DNA from: Kappaphycus alvarezii
Taxonomy: Eukaryota; Rhodophyta; Florideophyceae; Gigartinales; Solieriaceae
Direction: 5' to 3'
NCBI GenBank assembly: GCA_002205965.3
Contig: NADL03000056.1
Span: forward strand, 248,001 to 312,000
DNA length: 64,000 nucleotides
In this document: positions 49,644-60,855 of the stretch, piece after piece
How the letters are laid out: each line of letters starts with the position of its first letter
How positions within the stretch are numbered: position 1 is the stretch's first letter
Made by a program: the position numbers and the translations under genes
Notes under the pieces: model-generated
The model's database searches: none
Told to the model about the DNA's origin: nothing
What the model saw: only the letters and a program-made list of their open reading frames with translations

Positions 49644-50684
49644 ATGTCCCCCCCGCCTCCAAACCCAAATCGCAGTCACACCCCACACCCCAAACCACCC
49701 CGTCCACTCCCCCCCCAACTCCCACACCCCTTCCAAGCCCCTCATCAACCGCTTCAGTCTCAACCCCAACGAGGCACCCCCCAAGTCCACAAAACCACCT
49801 CGCCGCACACCCAACAATCCTCGCAAACCCAAGCAAACCGCGTCCAACACTACTCCATCCCATGATAAAAAGAATACCCATGCAAACGACGTCGATGAAG
49901 ACTTGCCTCCCGACATCGTGTTTCATAAACACATGACCCGTGACAAACTCACCCTGTTGAACAGCTCACCTTTATCCCACCTACTCTCCCAGCAACAAAA
50001 GGATGCCGCCGCGGCAGAGCTCCATGACAATACCATCAAATTCGACACCGAAACACCGCCCGACAATCCCGCCCCATTGCATCGGGATGACAAACTTGGT
50101 CGCCGGTAGGGAGGGTAAACGGGAGCGTTACAAGCTGCGACGCAAGGTCAGGGGCTTGAAAACTACCGGTCAATTGCCACATGGCGAGCGCGAGACTCGC
50201 AAGTGGGTGTTATGTATCTGGGACACATTCCGCATGGGTTTTATGAAAAGGAAATTATGGGATATTTCTCGCAGTATGGTGAGGTCACTAGGGTTCGTTT
50301 GAGTCGCTCCAGGCGTACGGCGAGGAGTAGAGGCTTTGCGTTTGTTGAATTTGCAGACAAGGAGGTTGCTGCTGTGGCTGCAAAGTCTATGGATGGCTAT
50401 TTGATGCATGGTCAGAAACTGGTGGCCAAGTTGGTGGATAAGGAAAAGGTGCATCCGGATACGTTCGTGGTGCAAATCAAGTGTTTAAGAAGATTCCATT
50501 TGCTGCCATTCAGAGGAGAAAGATGATTAACAATGCTAGGGATCCCCTCAAGTTGGCCCAACGATCCAAGGCCGTGCAGAAGAACTTGAAGAGGAAGCAG
50601 GGTCGCTTGTTGGAAAAGGGAATCGAGTATGAGTTTCCGAGAGTGACACCGCCTACTGCAGATCAGCACACCGCAGAGTTTTGA
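49644..50684 (+). CDS. NIFK/Nop15-like nucleolar RRM protein
   Basis: Nucleolar RNA-binding protein of the MKI67-FHA-interacting (NIFK)/Nop15 type, needed for pre-rRNA processing of the large ribosomal subunit. It has a long basic, proline-rich N-terminal region (ATG 49,644), then one RRM with RNP2 GVMYLGHIPHGF (from about 50,206) and RNP1 RGFAFVEF (50,329-50,352). A family-typical tail follows: KKIPFAAIQRRKMIN, with KRKQGRLLEKGIEYEFP before the TGA at 50,682. Length is about 347 residues, longer than yeast Nop15 because of the N-terminal extension. Frame breaks fall in the N-terminal part, near 50,107, 50,203 and 50,478 (CAAGTG, apparently CAAGGTG with one G lost). It is convergent with the NOG1 GTPase gene, another 60S assembly factor. 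Confidence 0.85.
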
Positions 50685-51333
50685 TTCTCGCCACCTTGGT
50701 ATTGGCGATCAAATTGATTGTTCCCACTATGCTTTGCGCCTTGCTCCGTTCGGTACTGGGCAGTTCACATGCTTTGCTCTTGAGGTTGAAACACTGGTGA
50801 CACAACGTCTTGTAGCTTTTGCCCTGTATCAATTAAATTACTTCGAATGTTGAGCTTGAGCTTGACACTGCACGTCGTCTAGAATGGAATCTGCACAGAG
50901 GCAGTGGGACACACGGGGTGACCCCGACCCTCTTCAAAAGAATCTACGTTGGGACCGCCTCTGCTGGCCTCCCGGCCGTCTGAGACGCAACGTCCTAATG
51001 GCTACGACTTGCAGGATCCAGACCTGGAGCATTCTCGAGGATTTGGAGAATGAGAGCACTCAAGGGTAACATATCAGAAGACTCGGGAATACATAACCTT
51101 TCTTGAGATCAGGAGATTTGATGAGCAAAGTGAAAGAGGTAGAGGTAAACAGATGTTCTATAAACCTATGACAGTGAGATGCGGTTCTTTTACCACAACC
51201 TCGCAGAACAAATGGCGCAAAAGTGTTGCCAACAAGCTCCCGCTGTGGGCAGGGAAATTGGGGCAAACTTCAAAAGGCCTACACGTAAACCAAAGAACCA
51301 TTTGATACTCAACCAAGGCCCTTAGATTTGCAA
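50685..51333. other. Convergent intergenic region
   Basis: Lies between the 3' ends of the RRM gene and NOG1. I see short open frames but no recognisable gene or RNA. Confidence 0.5.
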
Positions 51334-53301
51334 TTACCTCCAATCTGTCTTACCGATACCACGCTTTCCACTAAACAAGTGCCGCGGTAGCTTCGAAGGA
51401 ATACTGCGGTCCGCAACTCCCTTCCTGGCATACTTCGATACCCCGTCTTGATCCTCTTCCTCTCCAGCTCCAGTGCTTTAGTCTTTTGCCGCACATCAGC
51501 AAACCCTTCAGACGGTGCGACACTGACGGATCGACTACGCGACAGTGACCTCGGCCGGCTTTCCGATCTTGCAGGGATACTCCAACACTCTCCGATCTCT
51601 CCCGTTTCCTTCCAGTATGGAGCAGCCCTGTCAACAAGCTCCCTCGCCTCTTCCGTGTGCAGACCTAGGTCCTCCAAATGCTCCTGTAGACGAGATCGTC
51701 TCTGGTATCTTGTTTCTCTGAATAGTGCTGCGATGCCTGTGTGCATGCTTTTCTCTCGACCCCTTCGTCATTATCAAGGCCTTCTGTCTTTGATTTCCTT
51801 CACCTTTTCCATCTCCTCCTCTGTGACAAGGCGGTAACCACCAACTTCTGCGTCATTTTGCACGTCGCGGACGCCTCCCTGGCTTCTTCCTCCATCTCGA
51901 GCCTCTCCAGCTTTGCTAAAATTTCCGGATCAACAAAGTCAGAGATATTCTTTCCGTCTACAATTTCCGGCATGACATCATAAGCCCACTCGTTCTGTTT
52001 CAAGTTGTACAGCTTTCGCCAATCCATCGAGTACACACCAGCCCCTTTCTCCTCCTGCAAGTCTAGCATTCGCGGTTTTTCCTGTTCCTCCGCACCATCA
52101 CCGATATCGTTCTATCCCTCATCCATATCCTGGAGTTCTGAGGCTTTCTTCGCAAGCACTGATGCAGGAATATTAGGCTTTCTGTTCTCAGATGTTGTCT
52201 TAGGGGTAGCGAGGTGTAAACGGTTTAAAACACTATCCACCTTCTTACCGCGAACCTTTGCCTCCACGCGAGCCTCCAAAAGCTTGTCACAAGCGGCGTT
52301 CTTGACATCGTCCACGCCAACCTCGTCATGCGTTGACATTTTCATCATGACGGCCTTGCTGTTGGACTCTTCACGAAGGATTGCAACATAGCGCGGGAGG
52401 AATCATCAAGGTGTCCTCCCATCCAAGATCGGTCTTGTTTGCTACGACAATCACAGGCTTGTTTGCAAACAAGGGAATTATGCTCTTGAACAATGAGTAC
52501 TGCTTCTCAAGTGAATAGCCGCATTGCTCACTCGGGTCAACAAAGAAAAGGACACAAGCTTTCAGATGAGCGAGAGCAGTTATGCTGAGCATTTCAATCG
52601 TGTTTCTGGCCTCGAGTTCATGGTCGAGAATTCCCGGAGTGTCTATGACTTGCCAGCGTAAGTATTTGTAGTCGCAATGACCAACAAATAACGACTTGGT
52701 CGTGAAGGCGTACGGTTGAACGTCAACGTCTGCTCGGTAATTTTGTTGATAAAAGAACTCTTGCCTACATTCGGGTAACCGCAATTAGAAGGGTGCGAGT
52801 TGAGGGGTCAATGGAGGGAAGCCTTGCCAAGTGCTGACGGACTTGCTCCAGATATGCCAAATTCTTCTTATGCCTTGAGATAAGAGTGCACATACGGCCC
52901 AGGGCCGCACGCTTTAAACATTTGCAGCGATATAAAGAATCTGCATACTTCATCAAGCGAACGTAATCCCTCGCGATGCCATCGATAAGCGATCGCGCCG
53001 TGGCCAGTTGGCCAAGTGCGAGTTTGTAATGGTCGCGGTCATACAAAACGTTGAGCAAATCGGCGTAAAACGGGTGCAGATCATCATATTTCGGAAAGTC
53101 GTTGAGAATTTGGGTGAGCTTGTCGTGAAACATTTGCTGGGAAAACTTGATTTTGCGCATGTAAAACTCGCGAATACGTCCGATGGCATAGCCCTTGTGA
53201 ACCACTGTTGGGGTCTTCCTTTGAGTCTTTGAAAGCACATTGTCAATCAGGGATGGACCGGAGGGGACAACGGTGAGTGCCTTGAAGTTGTACAGGACCA
53301 T
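51334..53301 (-). CDS. NOG1: Nucleolar GTP-binding protein NOG1 (60S ribosome assembly)
   Basis: Obg/NOG family GTPase that joins pre-60S particles in the nucleolus. The N-terminal helical domain is well conserved (MVLYNFK start at 53,301, then [12 protein letters not shown] and [20 protein letters not shown]). The GTPase motifs are G1 [13 protein letters not shown] (about 52,745-52,783), G3 DTPG (about 52,635) and G4 NKTD (about 52,430). The post-G-domain signatures are complete: [19 protein letters not shown] and [13 protein letters not shown] with MPEIVDGKN. The C-terminus ends [15 protein letters not shown] with TAA at 51,334-51,336. Total is about 656 residues, matching the 630-650 of yeast and human. 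At least seven frame breaks split it, including one base lost in a GG run right before the P-loop and one C lost in ACCGA (T-R of the same motif). The intact termini and all GTPase motifs argue for a working gene with sequence errors. Confidence 0.95.
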
Positions 53302-53533
53302 TGTGGCAATAGGGGCAGCTGAGAACCTTGATGTTTCTGCGTCACAGAAGCGGCGGCACAATGTGAGACTTGCGTAGGGCGCGCTTACGTCCGATTATCT
53401 GTTTCTTGCCACTGCCGACTTTACCGATGTAAACTGATGGTGATGCTGTATAATTCAACGAGCATAACACTCGTTCGGTTTCACCTTGGAAATGGGAGGG
53501 CGCTTGTGAACGCTGGTTTACTTGGAGCGGCGC

Positions 53534-53875
53534 TACAGTACTGTACAACGTACGCCACCGCCGTCGACCTAATCTTTCTGTACCTTCCTGTACCCCAGTC
53601 CATCCGGTTACTGTACGGAGTACAAAATCCCCGATTTACTGTACTCTCCCACGGAAATTAGTACTTTTTGGCATGCGAGCAAGGAGTGCAGTACGTACAG
53701 TACAGTAAATTGTGGGATTACGCTGAACAGAATTCTGCAATCACTTGTGATGCACCTATAATACTATTACAGAAATGTATTACAGAATTTTCATTGCAAT
53801 TTTAAAAAAGTTACTGACGCAAACCAAGGTTGTAATTCGTGACTATGTATTACCATGTACTGTACTGTACAGTTC
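53534..53875. repeat. Three GTACTGTAC motif sites upstream of NOG1
   Basis: ACAGTACTGTAC at 53,534-53,548, GTACGTACAGTACAGTA at 53,689-53,708 and TGTACTGTACTGTACAG at 53,859-53,875. All lie in the spacer between the NOG1 start and the Harbinger element. Confidence 0.7.
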
Positions 53876-53903
53876 AGGTGCATGACCTGAACACGCCATC
53901 AAC

Positions 53904-55110
53904 ATGGGGAGCTATGGCAGGGAGGCAAAAGGATTTCACGAGGCAAGCAACGCTTCAAAGAGCACAAAAATGGCGTACAGTTTAGGTCGGTATCAGCAAA
54001 CGTCGATGTCGTCCTTACACTTCAGCCTTTTCGCAGACAAGTACCATCGTTTCTGTTGCAAGCAATATGTGCAAAGCGAAATCAAAAGCAAGGAAACAAC
54101 TTCTGGGGAGCAACATCAGCGTTGCGGAGTTTCCTCAACTTCAATTCGTTTAGTGATGCAGTATTTCTGCTCTTACGTTTTCGTAAGAGAGATGTAATCG
54201 AGTTAGTACATGCAGCCGGGTGGCCGGTGCTACAGAAACACTCATCCCGAAACCGATCCAGCGTGCCACCTCTATTGGCTACTTGTATTCTTCTTATTCT
54301 ACTTCGTCGTCTATGCAGTCCAGCGCGATGGAGAGATATGGAAATCACTTGGTGGTGGAGATGCTCCGCAGCTATCTGAGATTTTTGGGAGTGCTTGAAG
54401 CACATTATGGATCAAAAATAGCAATTGATTACAGGAGAAACCTAGGCTGCGTTCGTGGCAAGCAGAGCGAGCATGTACGCAGCTACTGTACGCAAACGGG
54501 GTAATGGTCACGGGAACGTCGTAGGATTCATAGATGGAACTGTGATAGGGATCGCAAGACCGTCCGGAACGAGACGCAGCGCGTTGCGTCCAAAAGACAT
54601 AAACGAAGACACGCGTTAAAGTTTCAAGCCGTTAACAATCCAGATAGGTTCACATTAAATGTGTTCGGTCCAAAAGAAGGGCGAAGGCATGAATGGACGC
54701 TGTATATGCGGAGCAATCTTGAGAAATGTTTGCCGTAGATTCTGAATGTGGAAAGAGTACAGTACTTCATTTACGGGACTCCGGATACAATCGTCGCTGG
54801 TTTCTGGAGGTGCCACAACAGGGTACCAATTTGAGTTCAGCACAAAGTGTGTGTCGCATAAAGGTCGAGTGGATTTTCAAAGAGCTCAAGCTGTACACTC
54901 GCATCTGGACTTAAGACATAAGCTGAAAGTGTACTAATTGCCCGCAGGTTTACTGAACTTAGTTACCATGCTACTAGCAAACATTTGAAACTGTATCTAC
55001 CGCAATCAGATTATTTGAGCACGCGGCAAACGGGAACTAAAAGCTTGCAAGCTCACAGTCGACGTAATCTTCCGCAGCCACACAGAAAGCCCGCGCGAGC
55101 GGATTCCTGG
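53904..55110 (+). mobile_element. PIF/Harbinger-type transposase (DDE_4), broken
   Basis: Plus-strand translation across several frames gives a Harbinger transposase. The parts are an N-terminal region (FRKRDVIELVHAAGW), GFIDGTVIGIARPSG (first D near 54,533), RRHALKFQAVNNPDRFTLNVF, GDSGYNRRWFLEVP (second D at 54,777) and RIKVEWIFKELKLYTRIW (E at 54,867), then RHKLKVY..PAGLLNLVTML. The DDE triad survives. At least four frame shifts and stops interrupt the ORF, so this copy is probably inactive or carries the same read errors as nearby genes. Terminal repeats were not located, so the ends are approximate. Confidence 0.85.
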
Positions 55111-55199
55111 GAGGTGTTAGAGGAATGAAGAGATTTTAATTTCATAATTTTGTCGCCAAGGAATCCAAAATGGCAGTTTTACTTATTTCATCAAAACGT

Positions 55200-55990
55200 C
55201 CATCATAAGCTTGAACTTCTCTATTCCAATTTCTGGGCAGCCTCTCGCTCTTACCTACGCTCCGCACGATCGCGCTCGCACTCCTCGCGTTTTGTCTCAT
55301 AACGCTCGCGCTCGAATAGAAGCCGTTCTCGGTCTAATTCTACCCGCGCGACATCAGCTGGGCACAGTGAGCCCCGAACGCTTCCATTTCTCCAGCGTCG
55401 TCCATGCGCGAGCTGCATTTCGACTTCTTTCGCGCACTTCCGGATCCTCATCCTCCGAGTCGCTCTTGCTGTTTCCGCGCTTCCGGTGCAGTGAGGCATT
55501 GACTAGCTCACGGCCAAGACGCTCTTTCTCTTCCTATCTCTCCTTCAGCATAGCTTTATCTGCTTCTTTGTCTTCTCCAAGTCCTCACACGCTTCCCTCA
55601 TGCCCATCCAGAGTTCCTCCAGCTCGCCAATCTCTCCACCCACTCCTGATAACCGCTGGTTGAAGCTGTTTTCCCCGGAATAGCTCTTGAATTCGCTTGT
55701 AGCGGTCATGTATGCTATTCACGTGACTCTTTGCTGCACTTTAGCGTTTGCGATCTCTTTTTCGCGGCTTCTGCGAAGCTTTGTCGCGATTCGCGAAACG
55801 CAGCTAGGTTTTCATTGGCTGTAGCAACCTCTCGGACACTGAAGAGGTCTTCCTCGAATGGGAACTCTACTGCCGTCCGGGACGAGGGATGGGTACCTGA
55901 GGGTCGCAGGAGCAGTTGGTGGAGGTTCAGGCATTGAGCTATTCGTCAGGAAGCAGCACCATGAATCGTGTTGAGTCTTCCTTCAACGGA
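55200..55990 (-). mobile_element. Divergent accessory ORF of the Harbinger element (Myb-like)
   Basis: The minus strand encodes a fragmented protein. Its N-terminal half includes SAAKSHVNSIHDRYKRIQEL, and its C-terminal part is a charged coiled coil (VELDRERLLFERERYETKR). Harbinger elements typically carry a second gene for a Myb/SANT-like DNA-binding partner with this kind of tail. Position next to the transposase and opposite strand fit that role. Assignment rests on architecture; no strong domain match can be shown by eye. Confidence 0.45.
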
Positions 55991-56512
55991 CTTGTGCTGC
56001 AGCAGCAAAAGGTTATATGTATGAAACAGCGGCATCTTTGAACAGCTGTCATTTTTATTGCTCACATTTGACGCAGTCAGGTCGTGATGAACTGCTCACA
56101 ATTCTGAATTATCCTCACGATTGAATTGCCGAATTCCGCAATTATCTACGGGTGTTACACGTATTGCAGAAATCCGATGCATTATTTACAAAATTCTGTT
56201 TGCGTAATCTCTCTATTATTGGAAAAAAAATACGTACTGTAGTTTGAGCGTTTCCAATATGAGACGGCTTTCCAGTCAAACAAGTTGAATTCTGATACTG
56301 TACCGTACGCAATGATACAGTAAAGTACCCTTCCGGAAAAAGGCCAAAATATACGCAGTAAAGCTTTGAATTAATACAATGAAAAAATTTCTCTTTACAT
56401 CAATTCATAGGACATATCGCAGTAATTGCTCATCTGAGCCGTATTAATATAGTGGGCCGTAAAGGCCCGTTTTGAGTGCGAAAAGAGGGGCGAGAGGGTG
56501 GGGTAGGAGCCC
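55991..56512. other. Spacer between two mobile elements
   Basis: AT-rich with no gene seen. Contains the small palindrome GGGCCGTAAAGGCCC at about 56,453-56,467 just before the left direct repeat. Confidence 0.45.
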
Positions 56513-56648
56513 GAGGGAGAAGCAATAGTGGCTATCCTGGAAATCTGGTGGGTTCATATAGGCCTCCGGTGTGCGCTAAATATCAGATTGCGTGGAATGA
56601 AACTCCCCTGTGATCTCTTTTCCCACATTAGATTTGAAATTTTTTGCG
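56513..56648. repeat. Left direct repeat of the YR retroelement
   Basis: Shares AGGGAGAAGCAA, GAAATCTGGTGGGTTCA and GCGCTAAATATCAGATT in the same order and orientation with 60,716-60,855. It overlaps the end of the recombinase frame. Confidence 0.8.
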
Positions 56649-57288
56649 TGAAAACATCCAAGCATTACGGCGACTAGCTTGGAAAGTAGTCTCCAAATCA
56701 TGTGAACTAGTTTGGGCGAAGGTCGCCAACTATGTGGACCCTCGGTCTTCAGTGACATAGGATGGATTCCAATTGGTTCCCTCGAACGTGGTTCCGTCAA
56801 ATGCCCAATCCACACGCAACTTGATAACAGGAAGAAGTGCCCCAAAGCGAAAGCACATGACGCGGCACCCGGTCTACAACTATGGCCTTCGCATGTTGCA
56901 CCGGCCGGCGGTTGTATACCGGCCCGATTGAGACACATTTTCAGCCATTGATCTTGCGTATCTGAGGTAGGCTACGACCATATCGTTGAAACTTAATCTT
57001 AAAAAAATAAATTGGGGTTATTCTGCGTCTTAATTTGGATGCGGTACCAGGCCATCCACACGTCAAACGGATGATGGTGATTGAACTCTTGGTAAAGCTT
57101 CTTTTAATTCTCAGCGGCTTGTTGTGTTTTGCTTTCCTTCTCGACACAATTGCGGGAATTTTATAAACCATGGCAGATTCTGTCAACTCATAGATCCACG
57201 CCAACTTAAAACTGGCGGTCAGTGCAGGTATGCCAAATGTATAATACTGTAAGACGGTAGCAACGCACGCTTTAACGAACACATAATC

Positions 57289-57324
57289 CCTTAATCGAGC
57301 GGCATTTATGCCGCTCGATTAAGG
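57289..57324. repeat. Perfect 17-bp hairpin inside the recombinase region
   Basis: Arms CCTTAATCGAGCGGCAT and its exact reverse complement are separated by two T. The inverted repeat lies at the start of the recombinase catalytic half, where the frame also changes. Confidence 0.9.
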
Positions 57325-60300
57325 ATCTGTACATGGTCCAAATCCATGGGAACTCGTTGTAGTTTTCTAGTGACCGTACTGAGCTATAGATTGAACTCTT
57401 TTCTGGCCATTTCAACCCTCGAATCAGTAGTTGGGGGCGCGAGACCTAGTCCCTGGAACTTGAGTTATTTTCTGATATGTAGTTACCGATAAAATCAGCA
57501 AAGATCTTCCCTCCGTCATATGAACACCCAATATATGCTACAGTATCTAACTGTTTCGCTGCGATCTCGATTCAATGATCCTCATCACAGAACTTGATAA
57601 AAATATGCCATTTGGCGTCATAAGATCGCCACGTGGTATTATTACACCCTGCGACCACTAGTTCAACTCCACTCTGGAGTGATAGTGTCGCGGGATCTCC
57701 CGCCTCCTCCATGATATAGCGTGTAGCCTGTCCTGCGATACCATGAAGTCGCTCCGTTGGCTTTAGTGAACGCTCGCGATTCCACAGCGCTTGGTCCTTA
57801 GACGCGTTGTAGGCATCATTTGATGTATGCAGGTTGAATTTTCGGCCACTATCAGCCACCACGGGTGTGTAGACCAGAACGGCAGTAGCATCAGTCCGGC
57901 GTTTTGTTCTTTTCTGGTTTCCTAAGGCCAAAGGGATTACTTCGAGTGCGGTCGTACATGTGTCGCCGCCCCACAATTTTAATTGTAGTTCGCCTCTACT
58001 ATACCTGTCCATTTGCTTTCCGCTATGTAATCTGTCGTAATAAGATATGAGTCTATGACACGCGGCCTCTTTTAGAGATGATGCGCGTACAAACTCAACG
58101 CGGAAGGGATTTGATGGGCCTCTTTCGTAGTCCTTGTTACCATAATTCCGCCTGAAGTTTGTAGACCTCCCTTATCAACGTTCTGAACTTTGACACCATG
58201 CGATTCACTATGTACATGGTGCACATGTTGCCCTTGTATAGTTTGATAACCTCGCCTTTCGTCTCGAAATCTCCTCCTTGAAACCTCGTAGTGATTCTCG
58301 GACCGTCTGGAGCTCATTGTACCTTATATGATATATTGTCCTGATAGTTTCGTCCTAGTAACCCGGTTGTTACCATGTGTCTTCGCTCCCTACCATGGAC
58401 TCCCCTGAAGACAATGTTTCCCCAGGCCCACGGAGACGTGTCTTTGTGCATAGTGGCGGCTATCCGGCGATCCGCGTTGAATGTGACGATAATTTAGCCG
58501 GTCTCCTAGGCCTTTCCACCATATGATATCGCGAATTACTGCACCCTGGACACGAATCCTTCCACTTCTGCAACTTCCAATCGACTCGTATATGGACCTG
58601 AGGTTGAAACGCGTTTCCGGGACAGCTAGGCTCAAGCTTTGACATACTCCTGCGAATGACTTCAATTTTGTGGTGTCGACCTGTCTCCGATTTTTGCGAA
58701 TCATCCGCATCAAGAGCTGTGCTACCCATATCTTCACTACATTCCTCTCCGGAACCATAAAGAGCATCCTCTGGGTGTCTATAATAAGCTCTGAATGGTC
58801 GATCCGGAAGGTGCCATTCCTGAGGGAGTCTTTGTCTAGGTGTATACGCAGGCCATAACGTTCTATTACACAGCGTCTTATATCCTTGGCACTCCTGCAA
58901 TCTGACGCAGTAGAAAGTTTGTCCCCCTTCGGTAAAATAAGAATGTCGTCGATGTAACCTAGAATTCTCAACCCGAATCGATTCCTGAGGTATACCCAGA
59001 CACCTCTCGTCAACCTGACGAACCAGGAGCCACTGAGCCTCAAGCTGAAAGGTAACGTTATATATTGGAAGTAGAGGTTACCAAATATTACTGTAAAGTA
59101 TTTTCTTATTGCTGGGTGTATACGAAAGTTGGCTTTAGCCCTATTTGAGGTCGAATGAAATCATCCTGTCTTTGGCGATCAGTTGAGCGGCAAACAATTC
59201 GATTATCGAACCCTTTCGTGCCTCGGATACCAGTGGCTGGACAAGCGGTGCAGTCCAGCCACTGCACGCATCTTTCCATTGCTTTCTCGGGATATAAACT
59301 CCGTAGATATGTATTGCTGTCGCCGTATCTCGTCCCAAGGCAGCTCCCTCCAAGCGCGCTCCTGCAGACTTTTTTCTATTGTCATTTCGGCGACCTTCGC
59401 CTCTTCTTTCGCCCAGCAAGGATAATTGACAGAAAACTCTTTGAATGGGAGGATAGGAACGTCCAGTAAATCGAATACTCCGTGGCGCAATGCCTCCGAC
59501 TCCCGCTTGTTGCATCCCTACTCGGATTTTACAGATCTGCTGCCTTGCGACTGCTGACCATGAAAAACTGTCCCATTCATTTGTACCAGGTTGGCAGGCG
59601 GAAACAGTGACTTCCCCCTTTCTTTTCGCGTGGCCCTAATGCAGTATTTTATGTGAATTTTACTGTCCGTCGCCGGCTCACATCTCTTCGGGTCGCCCGT
59701 CGCGTTATCGGTCCCTTTCAATTGTCCATTGATGGGGTTGCAAGTCGGGTTGCTGGAATTTTTAGAGGACTTGTTATCCTTGTTGGACAAGGTACTGGTA
59801 CCATTTATGTTTAGAAATCTTCTTATCAATATGCTTCGAAGTGTGTGGTGCATTTCAATTGGAACACCCAATATTATCGTCGGCCTTCTTGCACGCTAGA
59901 GTTTTAGTCTCTGCCTCAACGACCTTTGTAACCATAGATCTCCGGTGCTTTCTAGCAGCTGGAAGCATCCGCGTCGAGGCTTTTACTGCCGTAAGATATA
60001 CATCCAAATTGTCAGCAGCGGCAGCATCTAAGGCTCTGTATTATAAGTAGTCTCTTCTTTCTCTTAACGCTTCATAAGTTGTATCCATACACCTCGAGAA
60101 GATTTGAAACAGTTCATCGAGAGTTTTATTTTGCACTCCACTCGCTGAACATAACTCCTTTGCCAGATTGCAGTCGAGCATGGCACGCTCATGCTCCACA
60201 CCTGCGTTAAGAAGCGTCGTGGCCACTTGAAGTTCTGAGCGATAGCGAGGGTTATTTGCTGCTTTCCGCGCCCAGTCCTTGGTCCAATTGACCCTCTCTG

Positions 60301-60715
60301 GGTTGAAGAGCGCTGCGGGTGTGTAGGTATCCCAATCGGAAACTCGAAGGAAGCATAGCGGGAATAGTCACTCTCGTCTTCCTCCTCGATACTCGGCCTA
60401 GAAGCCATTGACTCCGCTGCTCGTCGGGCCTCATCTACGAGATATAAGGCCGATGAATATGCATATTTCGAACAATTCTTGCGTTGAGCTCTTCTGCGTC
60501 AATGCTGAGCTCTTCAACAACGGCCTTCATCGTTGTTTACAGGGAAATCAGCCTTTCTTCGATAGATTTAATCCTCTCCGAATCATCCATGTTACAGTTC
60601 TATGAATGGGATGCGATTTGAGCATATCTGTCCTTTAGGTGGATCGATTTACCTCGTGAGACTTTCTTTGAAATGCTCTCCAAGACAATGTCACGAAGAC
60701 CGATGTCAGAGACCA

Positions 60716-60855
60716 AGGGAGAAGCAAAAGCAGCCATCCTCGAAATCTGGTGGGTTCACATGTAGGCCTGCGCGATTTGCGCTAAATATCAGATTCTGTG
60801 GAATGCGACCTATACGAGATATCTTTTCACACATTGGACTGGAAATCCATTTTGC
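60716..60855. repeat. Right direct repeat of the YR retroelement
   Basis: Second copy of the flanking repeat, upstream of gag on the minus strand. See the left copy for the shared blocks. Confidence 0.8.

Larger units (their letters stand above)
56513..60855 (-). mobile_element. DIRS/PAT-like tyrosine-recombinase retrotransposon with flanking direct repeats
   Basis: Read on the minus strand: gag-like ORF pieces (60,408-59,518); a reverse transcriptase with RKYFTVIFGNLYFQYITLPF and the core YIDDIL at about 58,953; RNase H sequence; then a tyrosine recombinase starting near 57,700 (SGVELVVAGCNNTTWRSY). The recombinase catalytic half (57,282-56,576) includes TFGIPALTASF and HSCRPGAASCAFALG, whose HSCR at about 56,884 is the HxxR box. 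This gag-RT-RH-YR order defines DIRS-type elements. Similar segments in the same orientation at 56,513-56,648 and 60,716-60,855 (about 75% identical by eye) flank it, which fits the split direct repeats of PAT/Ngaro elements better than the inverted repeats of DIRS1. Several frame shifts and stops suggest the copy is dead. Integrase and LTRs are absent, as expected. Confidence 0.85.

Noticed and set aside
51309..53361. NOG1 as a pseudogene
   Set aside because: All GTPase motifs, full length and the conserved C-terminus remain, and neighbouring essential genes show the same breaks, so sequence error is more likely than decay.
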